Assembly (NCBI GenBank): GCA_030062745.1
Contig: CP099839.1
Location: 25,967,324-26,031,323 of the forward strand
Direction: 5' to 3'
Length of the DNA: 64,000 nucleotides
Source of the DNA: Capitulum mitella
Lineage: Eukaryota; Arthropoda; Thecostraca; Pollicipedomorpha; Pollicipedidae
In this document: positions 45,416 to 56,867 of the stretch, in pieces
Layout: every line of letters begins with the position of its first letter
Position numbering within the stretch: the stretch's first letter is position 1
Translations under genes and position numbers: made by a program
Notes under the pieces: model-generated
Database searches by the model: none
Seen by the model: the letters and a program-made list of their open reading frames with translations, nothing else
What the model was told of the DNA's origin: nothing

Positions 45416-46210
45416 CTGAAACGGTCACAGTGGGTGGTCACCAGATATGTGTGGATGATGTGGCCTTTCCAAGCAGCGCCCAGGACAGGGATGTTTGTTT
45501 TGCACTGAGAGATGAACAGGGGATTCAGTAGATGCTGAAGAATGAACCAGCCATATAATATTGAAAAAAGCAGCTGTAGGGAAACAGCTGAACAATATTG
45601 ATGGAAAATGCATTATAAAAAGGGTCTATCATACAGACTCATCATAATACAGTCTCAACCTCTATGCATGACTGATGGTTTCACATGAAGTAAATGCACT
45701 GAGTGGTTGCAATGGTAATAAGCAACATGAAAATGTATGTACTGGTATCACCAAACACAATGTAAAAACTGGTTTCATTGGCATACCTCTGCTGCTTTGC
45801 TGCCTTTATCATATGTGTCTGCCACAACATAAGCACTGGCAACACCATATGATGCCTTCACCCAAAAAGGTGTTATCCAGACACGAAATGCTTCTCCCAA
45901 TTCATTTGCATATCCTGAGAACAGAGGGCATACATGTGACAATAAAAACATTATCACAGCGCTTTAAAATCTTGACATGGTGAGGATATGAATAACAGCA
46001 CATTTGAAGTCAAAACACATAATTAAAATGGTGTAACAGTTAATAAGAGTATCCATTCACCTTATCAGTGTTTTGCATTCACTCCTCTCAAATTAAAGCA
46101 CCCGCATAACACTATTTACCCAGCAACCTAATGGGGGTATCTCTGTAGATATCCACCTCAGATGTTTCTGCACTTGTGGCAGTCTTGGATTCCTCAGCAA
46201 CATCACTCAT
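45098..46210 (-). CDS. MTFP1: Mitochondrial fission process protein 1 (MTP18), 178 aa, three exons
   Basis: MTFP1 is an inner mitochondrial membrane protein known in animals to promote mitochondrial division and to influence inner-membrane integrity. The exons on the minus strand are 46210-46120, 45914-45787 and 45415-45098. All introns are GT-AG and the phases agree, giving 178 residues against about 166 in the human protein. Recognisable blocks are DIYRDTPIRLLGYANELGEA (residues 20-39), VKASYGVASAYVVADTYDKG (49-68), VDTLIWQALASVLVPGFTIN (90-109) with RVCAA, and GLGVIPFIVRPIDALVDFGM (137-156). Three or so hydrophobic segments fit the family's membrane topology. No classical presequence is visible, as usual for the family. 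The gene faces the esterase tail to tail. A large inverted repeat begins about 125 bases upstream of its ATG. Confidence 0.94.
45787..45914 (-). CDS. MTFP1: MTFP1 exon 2
   Basis: Completes Gly31 and encodes 32-73: YANELGEAFRVW to DTYDKGSKAAE. The acceptor is TGTTCTCAG and the donor GAG/GTATGC, phase 0. Confidence 0.94.
46120..46210 (-). CDS. MTFP1: MTFP1 exon 1
   Basis: Residues 1-30 plus one base of Gly31: MSDVAEESKTA, then VDIYRDTPIRLL. The ATG was chosen because the human protein begins at the same distance before the YRDT motif. The donor is CTGG/GTAAAT, phase 1. Codon use is less GC-biased than in exon 3. Confidence 0.9.
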
Positions 46211-46335
46211 GACTCTGTGAGCTGCAAGTGAACTCCAGTTCTGCAAGGTCCTGGGAACAAAATTTTGTTTTACCAAATAAACAGGGGCAATAGTGTCAGT
46301 AATTCTCCTGCTTATGTAGCATTGTTAGCAAGTGG

Positions 46336-46914
46336 GTAATGGTTGAGCAGGCTTCCCACTTCTCATAACTCCAAAAACCCACGTAGTTGCCAAGCCATAT
46401 TGGTGTCAAAAGATGCGCAATTGAAAAATAGGTCAAATGCAGGCTTGTGTGCCTTATTAATGCCACAGCTTCTCCAAAATAACCTCTTGAAGTGGTCCAG
46501 TCACCGACCGCCTTCACGATTAGCAAGACGGCAAAGCACGGAGCATCCCCGCGAAACAGATCAACGCCAACCCCCAGGGGTCGACAATGTGCGAAGGTTT
46601 CGTGAAATATGACGTCACTGAAAGATTTACTAATATGCAGCAATCTCGAAACTCGAAATAAGGAATCTGGCGGCATTGAAACGGGACAGGTCGAGGTGGA
46701 CTGGAACCGATCAAGGACAGGCGCGAGTGCCCGGGAGAGAAAAGGGACAGAAAAGGATAACCGGGATTGTACATGGATATGGAATCGGACCAGGATGGGA
46801 TAGGGAGAGAGATCAGGACTGTATGGGGACGGGCATTGAAGGGTACTGAAACGGGACGGTGAAAAGACGCTGGGACAGGAAAGGGGCAAGTAAAGAGATG
46901 GTGGCGGGACGGGG
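46336..46914. repeat. Large inverted repeat, left arm (~580 bp)
   Basis: Reads GGTTGAGCAGGCTTCCCACT at its left edge and CCACCATCTC (complement) at its right edge, and pairs with 47506-48085 in reverse. Similarity is high through the whole arm, with small indels. The open frames it yields on the minus strand are broken relative to those of the other arm by frame shifts, so the conserved unit is DNA, not protein. Its left edge is about 125 bases upstream of the MTFP1 ATG. Confidence 0.88.
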
Positions 46915-47505
46915 ACAGAGAGGGACGGAAAAGGGAGGGGGAACAAGGTTTGGTAACTATGGAGAGGGGTAGTAACGGGACAGGCGCAATGATGGGGTAT
47001 TGGACGAAGCCAAAAACCCGGCGTTGGCTGGGGTGTTTCACCACTTTCCATTGACGAGGAGGTTTAACCCGGAACGCCCCTCCCCATCTATCTCGAGAAC
47101 CAATCGCCCGATTCGGCTGATTCAAACGGCAATCGATAGCGCCGAACCGTGCGGTCCTGCGGTATATGCATGGTTTAATTTTGAGCCACGGCTGATGATG
47201 TCACAGGTAGGGATGCACCGGATATCCGGTCCGGCCGGATATTAGAGATTATCCGGTATCCGGCATCCGGCCGGATATTAGAGATTATCCGGTATCCGGC
47301 ATCCGGCCGGATATTTTTGTGATCCGGCCGGATATTGCCGGGTATTTAAGTTCCCGGTGTACGATCAAGACGTTGCTCTAATGTCTGTGTCCAAAACCGT
47401 TTCAGGAGAAACGTGGCTTGTTGTATTAGATTGTCGATGTAACTGGCAGTTCCAGGTCGGCCTGGAGACCTTGGAACCAATACTTTTCTGCATTGGTCCG
47501 GGAGG
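46915..47505. other. Spacer of the large inverted repeat
   Basis: Contains GGGACGG/GGGACAGG low-complexity sequence to about 46985. At 47064 a TTAACCCGGAACGCCCC segment begins, followed by the TCTCGAGAACCAATCGCCCG box (from about 47091) shared with TTAA elements. A CCGGATAT repeat block follows at 47217-47341. Confidence 0.7.
47217..47341. repeat. CCGGATAT tandem repeats
   Basis: Starts with TAGGGATGCACCGGATATCC just before, a phrase like hAT-type transposon ends. Two units of about 34 bases (GGATATTAGAGATTATCCGG and CATCCGGCC) follow, then a partial unit. It is highly palindromic because CCGGATATCCGG is self-complementary. Confidence 0.75.
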
Positions 47506-48085
47506 TCCCGTCCCGCCACCATCTCTTAACTTGCCCCTTTTCTGTCCCAGCGACTTTTCACCGTCCCGTTTCAATATCCTTCAATGCCCCTCCCCATACA
47601 GTCCTGATCTCTCTCCCTATCCCATCCTGGTCCGATTCCATATCCATGTGCAATCCTGGTTATCCTTCTGTCCCTGTTCTCTCCCGGGCACCTGCGCCCT
47701 GTCCTTGATCGGTCCCAGTTCACCTCGACCTGTCCCGTTTCAATACCGCCAGAGTCCTTATTTCGAGTTTCGAGATTGCTGCATATTAGTAAATCTTTCA
47801 GTGACGTCATATTTCACGAAACCTTCGCACACTGTCGACCCTTGTGAGTTGGAGTTGATCTGTTTCGCGGGGATGCGGGATGCTCCGTGCTTTGCCGTCG
47901 TGCTAATTGTGAAGGCAGTCGGTGACTGGACCACTTCAAGAGGTTATTTTGGAGAACCTGTGGCATTAATAAGGCACACAAGCCTGCATTTGACCTATTT
48001 TTCGATTGCGCATCTTTTGACACCAATATGGCTTGGCAACTATGTGGGTTTTTGGAGTTATGAGAAGTGGGAAGCCTGCTCAACC
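47506..48085. repeat. Large inverted repeat, right arm (~580 bp)
   Basis: Inverted partner of 46336-46914. The edges are CCCGTCCCGCCACCATCTCT at the left and AAGCCTGCTCAACCA at the right. An open frame of about 250 codons runs through it but shifts relative to the partner arm, so it is probably not a gene. Confidence 0.88.
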
Positions 48086-51000
48086 AATACCAGCAATTGT
48101 TCAATCATGACAGTTTGACCAATTTCAGTTTAAAAAAATTATGCCATCACATATCACATCATATCATACCATGCCATCTCAAAACTGCACATTGGATATC
48201 AATGTCCTCAAATGCCATGAATACATGTTATCACCCAAATTTGTGTCAAATACAAGCACAAGACTGTTACAGGGCCTCAACAAGATATACCAATATTCAA
48301 GGGTGCCTAGGTCTTAGCAAACATGGAGAAAATTTGGAAAAAAACAGGCTATATGCCAATTTAAGACCACAGTTCTGACCAGGGATACAGCCAGGTTTTC
48401 TTTGGGGTGGGGGGTGGGGGGAAAGCTTAGTGTGAACTGAAATCATACAAAAATCACCTTGAGGAAAGACAATGTCCAATGATTCCTGCAAAAAATATGG
48501 GCAAGGGGGTGGGCGCCCTTGGCCCCGTTGGCCGCACCTGTGGTTCGAACATATGTGCAGGTGCACAAATTAGTGCGAGGCACACCAATTAGTCGTATCA
48601 TATTCTCTTCAATGCGGCAAAGTTCATATATCACTGGCTTGGAAAAAATGGCAGGCTCTTTTGCTAAAGCAATTTCATTTTTACCCTGAACAGCTGATTC
48701 CCTGCCGAGGTACAATACAGAACTACAGGCTTCAGTAGAAGTGCCAAACCCTTACACACGAGTTCCTCCAAAGTCGTATGTCACAACGGGAGGCAGCGAT
48801 TCAGATGCTGGGAACAAGCGTAAAGCCTACGCCCCGGAACAACTCAGTTTTGTCGCTAACGCGGCATAGTTGTCGATAAAGGTTGAAGAAAGTTGCAGCT
48901 AAATTAAGTTTCCGCTTCTAATTTGAAGTAACACTGCCTAGTATAAAAAAGATGCCCTCAGGCCTTGACATTGAAACAAAAAACAGAAATTCACATTTTC
49001 AGCAACCTCTTTTTTTACATGTGCCACAATTCTTTCTTGAAACGCTCAAAAACGCGATTATTATCATGGCAACGTAAACAACTGCGACATCAACTCAGTG
49101 TCCACGATGGATCGAAGGAAATACGATGTCCGATTGTTTCCTTGACACGTATGACACTCCGGAAATTCCATAGCGAGATGGGGAATACACGGGCAGAGTT
49201 TTTCGTACCACAAGTTCAAGCAAATCAACAGCGCAACCGTACATGCGAAGAGTAAAGACCCAGCCCGACGCCGCAGCCTAGCGCCATTCAAATAAATCTC
49301 TAGTTTTTATTTTCGCCACTAGAGTCAAAAGCATCAACCAAACCTAGCCGGCGACGTCGCAGTTCAGTTCTCGCAGACAAGCATGGCAGGGGCGCGTGCA
49401 AAAGAGTGGCTTGGTGCGAACCTCCATCTGGAATCGTCAACGGACAGTAAACGAACATACTTCATTTAGCGTGTGGTTATTTTTTGGCTGCCCCGGCCTG
49501 GTCATTTTAACAGTTTAATCCGCACTGTAGCAAACGGCGCTGCTCGACGTCGCCTGAACTCGACCCTGGCCGCAGGGCGTGATTTATTTCCTCAGTCGAG
49601 ACGGGGAGTCGCACAAGTTATAATTTTGCTGAAGACGCCGGCCCAATGCTTCGAGGAACTCGTGGGGCTTCAAATGGAACCGCGAGAAGAGTAGAGATGT
49701 GACGAAAGGGTGAAATTAGGGACGACGGAGTCGCCGCCACGTTCACCCGCGAACCATGCCACCAGAATTATGATGCATAGAAAAAAGAACCACTGAAGTC
49801 TGGTGCTGCACGATTATTAGGGCCAAATATAAAATCTTGCTCTTTACAGAAAAACAAATAAACCACACAAAACTGCAACGTGGGTTAAAAGCACAGGCAT
49901 TCCGGGCTGGGGCTCTGATTGGATTAAAACAGTTACATCCCGTGGAGGAATCTACAGTCGTGACCCATGCAATGCAGACTAGGAACAAGCACGCGAATGG
50001 CACTCCTTACTGTTATGAACACGGCTCATCACCTGATGAGGTAGGGTGCGTCCGGAGCCAGACGCGCTGGGGTCGATGGCGGCACTCAGAAGAAATGCTT
50101 CCAGTCATATCAGCGCCTACGAGTGAACTACGAACGAACTTATCCTCGAGCATAGCGGTGTTATGTTTGCTTCCGTTCTAGAATTACTGCTCTGGTCGTT
50201 TGTTCCCATTTAAAATATGACCTATATCAGAGGAAAAAGACTTAAAGAAGGTGACCAAACGTGGAGATGTCGGAAACAATAGCTCAGTACAAGCCATTTC
50301 CGAGGATTTCGGTCTGCTGCTTAGTCATAGCGGATGTTTTCAGTGCCAACAGCAGTAAAAATTTGGAATTGGCACTAAGCTGTTAAGGCCGGTTAATGAT
50401 GCAGTGTACCATTACCAGACTAGGTCTGTTTCGCATTACGTCTCGTATATCCTTTCCACAGCACGACTTGGCAGTCATAAAAACAACAAGAAATGTAACA
50501 AGATGCACAGGCAGTCAGCTTTAAGGCAAAGCAGGAATCAATGGCCTGTTTATGAAATGACGAAATCATTTTTGCCCGGGTCCCATGAGGCACCAAAACA
50601 ATCGTCTTTAAAATAGTTACGCAATGAACTGTTAAAACGCATTTTCGCATGGGCAGCCAGAGGAAAGCCAGAACAATAAAATGATATCAAAACTGACCTT
50701 CTAGGCTACATTTCTTGTGGGACACGCAGCATGAAGACCACGCGTTTTTTTTGGGGGGGGGGAGGAACATTATGACATTGTCTTGAACATAGTGGCTTTT
50801 AGGTATAAGGAAAGTATGGTGTTCAAAGAAACAAGCCTCTACTCTTCCTTGAACCTTCTACAAAATCAGTGGTATGCAGAACTAGTTCAATTCATACATC
50901 ACTTTCCCGAAAATTAGCTTTCTTTACATGCGTACCATTTATAGAACGTTATGCACAAATGGCTCCGTGTAAACTGTATGCCCTGTTACGAGCTGGTGTG

Positions 51001-51147
51001 ACATGTTGAGTATCATTTCGTGCTTTCTTTGAGTGTTTTCTTATGACCTATTGTCAATGACGTAGCCAGGAAGAAGGGGTCCACGCTATATCTGCCCCTT
51101 AGGCTCAACAGACCCCCATCGCAGAGAGTCCGAGGATGTCCCCTTCG
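48086..51147. other. Intergenic, no supported gene
   Basis: Minus-strand 49064-49291 gives a short hydrophobic-anchor-like peptide without a usable ATG (see findings). A G-rich patch lies near 48405-48420 and another at 50751-50763. The remainder shows nothing recognisable. Confidence 0.4.
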
Positions 51148-51560
51148 AATGGTGGTAGCGATAGAACAGCCGATAGAGCCTTATGCGGGTAGATTCCGGC
51201 CTCTGAGGGGGCTCTCAAAGAGATCTCCTAGAAAACAGGTCTCGAAAGCTCTTCTGAAGGCCTCTGAGGTCGATCCGGAAGCTCCTGTGGCTCGTTGGGA
51301 ATGTCTCGGAGGCCGCTCTGGGAGGCGCCGGAGGCCGCTCTGGGAGGCGCTGGAAGCTGTTTCGGGGGAGTCCGAAAGTCTCTTGGCAAAGGTCTCAGAG
51401 GTCCCTTTGAGGGGTCTCAGGGGCCTGTTCAGAGAGGCCTCGGAGACGTTTTCGGAGAGGCATCGCAGGCCCCTTTGAGATTTCAGAGGCTACTATAGGA
51501 ATGTCTCCGAGACTCCTGGAGGAAGCCAGGGAGATGTCTCGGAGATCTTTCCCGCCAGAA
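51148..51560 (+). repeat. Degenerate GC-rich minisatellite
   Basis: Loose repeats of GGCCTCTGAGG, GTCTCGGAGGCC, CTCTGGGAGGCGC and similar phrases, with the clearest pair at 51307-51354 (GGCCGCTCTGGGAGGCGC twice). It yields open frames because stops are rare in the unit. No coding evidence. Confidence 0.65.
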
Positions 51561-53192
51561 CACCTCTCTGAAATCAGGGAAAAAGAAGTAAGATAAGAAA
51601 AACAAGAAAAAAAATCTTGATGTGTGTGCAGATACCCACTGCGCTGGGGAAAAATGAAAAAGAGATGTACAGGCAGGATTTTGATTACAGGATTTACAAC
51701 CTTACCTTACAATCTTAGGAACTGCAGGCGAAATGAAATCATTTTGTAAAAAGAGGTTTGGATTGCAGATAGCATCACATTTTTTCTGCAGTGCTTTTTG
51801 CAGTCCTTGCTCAGTACCGTTTGTAATGTGAGTGATGACTATTTGCAGTGCCTCATGACTACTACATGAACTTTTGGCAGTGATGATTTCGTGTATTCTC
51901 TCTCTCTCCCTCCCTCCCTCTCTCTCCCTCTCTCTCTCTCTCTCTCTCCCTTTTCTCTCTCTCTCTGTGTCTCTCTATTGGGTGTTAAAAACCCGCATGC
52001 TGATATGACTTAAAAAAATGGGCGCCGACCACCTCCTTATCTCATTACTGTTTCGAGAACCAGTAACCCGATTTGGCTGATTCAGAGGGGAATCGATAGC
52101 GCTGGATCATACAGTCCAGTGACGTACTATTTTTTATTTATTTTTTAGTCACTGATGATATCATAGATCATGTCAAACTCGTCAGACACCAAAAGCGACC
52201 CTTTTCTTCACAGTCGGATATGCTGAAGTTTGCATGCAAGGATGTCTCAAACTTATTCTGATTAACACATGACCCAAGGTCATCAGAGTTCAAAGTCATC
52301 AAAAGTCAAGGACAAATGCCTAATCGAATTTGAAGTCTGCACCATCGGTTCATGTAATACATGCTTCCTTGCCTATTTGAGACGCAGATTCTAAAAATGT
52401 CTCTCTGAAATAGAAACAAAAAAAAAACTGAGTGGGTAAATGGAACCCTGATATGAATAGCTTTGAGAAGTGGGGTGAAGAGTTAAGAAAACTTGGCGTC
52501 ACCGAATTTCATATCGCTCAGGCTGTGTTAGAAAAACATCGATAACACCGGTGTTACAGGAAGATGTTGGAAATGAGATGCATGAAGGTTCCAAACAAAC
52601 CGTCACCAAGGACTGGTGTCACTAAATGAAATGAACTGCCGTCCACCTCTCAGCTCAATTGGAGCGCGACAAATGCAGCTCGTCCAGGTCCGCGCCATTA
52701 CCTGCCGGAAACGACTACGCGATAGGACCGTCTTAAATGAAAATGTCTTACCCATACACAGCCGTGTATCTGTGGAGTCAAAATCAAGTGAAATCGTTGT
52801 TCCGCGATACAGAAACGTATTATCCGTCGCCTGCGCAATAATATTTAACAAGGCCGACGTCGCCGTTCGACCAGCACCTTGCTACTGAACTGCGCCGTTT
52901 ATATGACCTCTCCACAGCTTTACTCAAGACTAGGTTGATGGACAATTTAATCGCTTGTTTACCGAAAAACATAAGGCTCTAATCACCAACGCACTGCATG
53001 CTTGGCCATACCTGTGCATAAAAAGGAAGATTGCGTAACGTGTTTTGCACCAGTTAAAATAAAATAATGTAAAGATGTCAGCCCACCCAGTCGTTCACGC
53101 AGTACCTGTGCAAACGAAAAGTTGTACCTGTGCACTATTTTTATGACTGCATACTTGTCTATTCTTGCGTGTGCGTATTTTCCGTTCGTAAT
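51561..53192. other. Intergenic, repeat fragments
   Basis: A CT-rich tract at 51895-51977. A fragment at about 52051-52113 matches the TTAA-element box (TTCGAGAACCAGTAACCCG, then GATTTGGCTGATTCAG and AATCGATAGCGCTGG) also found at 47091. Overlapping short open frames at 52603-52888 on both strands lack motifs. Confidence 0.5.
51895..51977. repeat. (CT)n-rich tract
   Basis: Nearly pure CT/CCT dinucleotide and trinucleotide repeats (TCTCTCTCCC), with a short TGTGTC break near its end. Confidence 0.9.
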
Positions 53193-53808
53193 TTAACACG
53201 CACACTGGAAGGGGGTCTTTTTATTTCCCCTCACCTGTTTTTCCTGAATATCTCGAGAACAGATTGGAGCTGGTTGTTGCTACTCTGTGACATTTATGGC
53301 AATTTAATAACTCGTCGAATGACCAAAAAAAATCGGAAATCGGCCGGAATTTTTTTGAAGTTTCAAGCATTTGATGTCAGACAAACATGACGAAAGCGAA
53401 AGTTGTCGCTGACAAATGAGAACTTTGTGAAAGAACCAGCGTTCTACTAAGACTACCGTGTGAACACAATCAGGCGATGTCATTCGGGCATAAGTGATGT
53501 ATGTATCAAGACAATAGCCAGGGTCAGTAGTGGTCAAGGTCATTCAAGGTCAAGATCAAACATCTTGTGACTTGATCCAGATTTGCTTTGCATCATGTCA
53601 GTATGTATGAAATATGCATTCAGAGGCCCTGATAAAAACATCTGACCGCACATTGATAACAATGCATATGCCAGAGTCAATGAAGGTCAAGGTCATTAAA
53701 GTTTAAGGTCAAATATCTTGTGACCTGTCCCAAATTTGTTCTGCGACATGTCGATTTGTATGAAATATGGTTTCAAGAACCTAATAAAAACACGTGCGCA
53801 AATGGATA

Positions 53809-53811
<3 letters not shown>

Positions 53812-53878
<67 letters not shown>
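53812..53878. repeat. (TA)n microsatellite inside TTAA family 4
   Basis: An AT dinucleotide run of about 67 bases. It lies between two copies of a roughly 200-base segment ending in TGTCGATTTGTATGAAATAT. Confidence 0.95.
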
Positions 53879-53880
<2 letters not shown>

Positions 53881-54312
53881 AGAGTCATTTCAGGTTAAGG
53901 TTACCAAGGGTCAAGGACAACTGTTTTGTGACATGGTTCAGATTTGCTTTGCAATATGTCGATTTGTATGAAATATGCATTCAAAGACCCTACTAAAACA
54001 CGTTTGGCACATTGATACTCACGTATACATGAACACATGCATATACATACATACATAAATATAAACGCTAGAAGTGACCAAATGTATCGATGTTGGCTAC
54101 CTTCACTGCAAATACGCCAAAAGATACATGTTGCGCTCTCATTTACTCTCAAACTGTCCCGTGTTGTTCGAAATCTGATCTGCAAAAGATGAAAAAATGA
54201 CACCATAGCTCAATGGCCTGACATGAACTCGACCAAAAATCCTCAGTCAAGACGCCAAGTAAATGGAAGATTGTATTCCGCGTTTCAACGGCCAAACGAA
54301 CATCCTTTTCCC

Positions 54313-54342
54313 TGTACGGCCTGTACGGCCTGTACGGCCGAG
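54313..54342 (+). repeat. 10-bp tandem repeat, three units
   Basis: CCTGTACGGC is repeated three times without change, within TTAA family 4. Confidence 0.9.
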
Positions 54343-54558
54343 AAAGTGTCCAAGGTTCACCTTTTCGACCTCATTTGACCTTGAAGACATTGGCCTGGGA
54401 TCATGGAAATCGCACACAATGTAAATCGTTATGGCCCCACCCCATCTATAAAATTTTATGTCTCTAGCTCTTTTTGTTTCCGAGATCATAGGGGGGCACT
54501 TTCAGACCCCCCTTCCAGCGCGCGTTAGTGCGGAATCCCCTTCCACTGCGGGGGTTAA

Positions 54559-54658
54559 GCATGGGTACTTTTGCGCACAAAAAGAGTGTATATAATGAGT
54601 GAGTATATATATGTATACCGAGTTATAATGAGTATATATAGAGAGTATGTTGCAAAGA

Positions 54659-54716
<58 letters not shown>

Positions 54717-55289
54717 GCGTTCATTCGCGCCCACGTAGATTTGTGCATGCGTACGCTTGCCATAGTACGTACGTTCCCTTTACGGACATCTGCACAGATG
54801 TTCATTTGCCATACATACGTTTGCGCTTACGGACATCTGCACATACGTCATTTGCAATGCACTTGCGAAACGTACATTTACACTCATGCGCATTTGGGTT
54901 CATGCACCTTTACGTGCGTACACTTGCTTTCATACGTTATCACTGCGTGCATTTGCTCTACGTATGGCTGTCCGTTTACCGTAATATTAGGGAGCAATGA
55001 ATGATCTTCCCGGCAAGGTCTTTTGTTTCCTTACTGCCTCGTGTGCAAAATGGCGCGCAATATTTTTTTGCGACGTATGTAACATGTTTTCAAAGACACT
55101 GATCCCCACACATTCCGAAGGTGGGTGGGGCGAGGATCACTCCGCCACCACCGAGTTTTTTATGGTATATCTCGTAAACTAAACAAGATCGAGGCACGAA
55201 ATTTTCATTAGCTATTTTTCATCCTTCTCACAGCGGCTCCCAACGTTTCACTTCGAGCTCATGTCAAACCACTTACCTGCTCTATTAAA
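54559..55289. other. Intergenic with (TA)n and degenerate repeats
   Basis: A (TA)n run at 54660-54713. Then 54714-54965 is built of loose 16-20-base units using CATTTGC, CATACGT and GCACATACG phrases. No gene seen. Confidence 0.6.
54660..54713. repeat. (TA)n microsatellite
   Basis: An AT dinucleotide run of about 54 bases, preceded by shorter GAGTATATATA blocks. Confidence 0.95.
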
Positions 55290-55651
55290 TTAACCCGCGC
55301 ACGACCGTCGGTCCGTTACGATCATGCCCGACTGGGGAGGGGGCAGCTGGCCGCCCCCTCTAACTCACGAACGGTTGGTCGCGCGATAAAAACAAGCACA
55401 CCGTTGGAAAGCTTGTGACGAGTAGAGCTCGAAACTCGTCTCATTTTTTAGTTTTAGATGATATGTAAGCAATTTACGTCCTATGCATGTTTTATCATAG
55501 CCAACTACATGAGACCGAGAAATGGCCTGAATCTCAAGGGCTGTGACTAATAACGCATAGGTAAAAGCACCAGCGCACAAGTAAAGGTCTGCAAATGCCG
55601 ATACGCATCTAATTTTTCAGATTTGTTCAATATATACGCCGAAACGTTGGT

Positions 55652-56867
55652 TTAACCCGCGCACGACCGTCGGTCCGTCCCAAACACCGCGACTGGGGGG
55701 GTACTCCCCCCCTCTAACTACGAACAGTCGTCGCACGATAAAAATAAGCATACCGTTGGAAAGCCCGTCACGAGTAGAGCTCGAAACTGGTCTCATTTTT
55801 AGTTTTAGATAATATGTAAGCCAATTTATGTCCTATATATGTTTTCTCATAGCCGACTGCATGAGACCGAGAAATGGCCTGAATCTCAAGGGCTGTGACT
55901 AATAACGCATAGGTAAAGGCACCAGCGCACAAGTAAATGTCCGCGGATGCCGATACACGTCTAATTTCCTTAGATTTGTTAAATATATACGCCGAAACGT
56001 TGAGTTAAAGACACCGTAATTCTCCCGTCAGGCGTCACTGTGCGCCGCTGCCGTATGCGGTACCAAATTGACGGGAACTAATTTTAGCGTTCCTTTGTTT
56101 TCGCGAAAAAAGACAATCTATGTAAATTTTATTGATCTTTGTGGTTCTTGTGATGGTTTCTCATGCTTAAATTTCGGAAAAATTGATTAGTTGCCAATCT
56201 ACAAAGTTGGCGGAGCTTTATTCGCGAGAGCCTGTTTGTTTGCAAAATATGCTACTTTTTCAAACTTTTTGAGGTTCCTGGTATTGCTTACATCTGTGCA
56301 AGCTAGTTGTGCCATTTTCTACCCATTCTGAGTAATTTATCGTCGATTTTGACGGTGGTACATTTTGGCCCGCTTCAGTTATTCGTGACCTGACCTCAGG
56401 TCAATGGCTGGAAGTCACTGATACTTTGCCCAATGACGGTAACTAGATGTCTGCTTTACTCCACACTAAAAATGTGATGAAATATTCCGTCAATTTCAGA
56501 AAAAACGGCGATATGTCTTAAAAATGGGCTTGACCTTAGGTCAATGACCCGGAAAATTCCGAAAAATCTGAGATAGCAGATTTGTTGCATCTATCACGAT
56601 CACTAATCCCTCAAAGTATTATTGAGATATCTTGTTTTGCGAAAAAGTTAGAGGACGCTAAACTTTTTTTGACTTAGGTCTGTTTGACCTGGTCTAGGTC
56701 AGGCACCTGACGTGACCTGAGGTCAAAATTTTGACACGAGACGTAAAATTGATGGAGCAAAAGGTACACAAAGTTTTGTGACTCTGTGTTTGTTGGTTCT
56801 CTCGCAATCCCAGAAAAACCTCAGGGGGGGGCAGTCAACTGCCCCCCCCCAGTCGGGGACGGGTTAA
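55652..56867 (+). mobile_element. TTAA element family 1, copy E (nested, full length)
   Basis: Bounded by TTAA at 55652-55655 and 56864-56867. Left end CCCGCGCACGACCGTCGG, right end CAGTCGGGGACGGG, each with a subterminal C/G hairpin. It is 1216 bases including both TTAAs, virtually the same as copy C (1212). It is inserted in the same orientation into an internal TTAA of a sister copy. No transposase frame. Confidence 0.92.
56538..56550. promoter_or_regulatory. IR1 nuclear-receptor palindrome (EcRE-like)
   Basis: AGGTCAATGACCC fits RGKTCANTGAMCY exactly. The equivalent site in the outer copy (about 57398) has lost a base (AGGTCAATGCCC). Confidence 0.45.

Larger units (their letters stand above)
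53193..54558 (+). mobile_element. TTAA element family 4 (1.37 kb)
   Basis: The left end is TTAACACGCACACTGGAAGG. The right end reads CCACTGCGGGGGTTAA, with a second inner block CCAGCGCGCGTTAGTG. The reverse complement of the right side gives GCGCGCTGGAAGGGGGGTCT, matching the left. Both sides place a G/C hairpin and then a TCGAGAAC/TCGGAAAC box just inside. The interior has AGGTCA repeats (TGAAGGTCAAGGTCATT) and a long (TA)n. Family assignment is by shared layout. Confidence 0.7.

Noticed and set aside
46296..48118. Two ~250-codon frames in the arms of the large inverted repeat, as a duplicated gene
   Set aside because: The two conceptual proteins agree only in blocks and change frame between arms. 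The arms diverge without respect for codons, so DNA-level repeat is the better reading.
52603..52888. Overlapping frames on both strands
   Set aside because: Both strands are open over the same bases, with no motif and no coding-style base use to choose between them.
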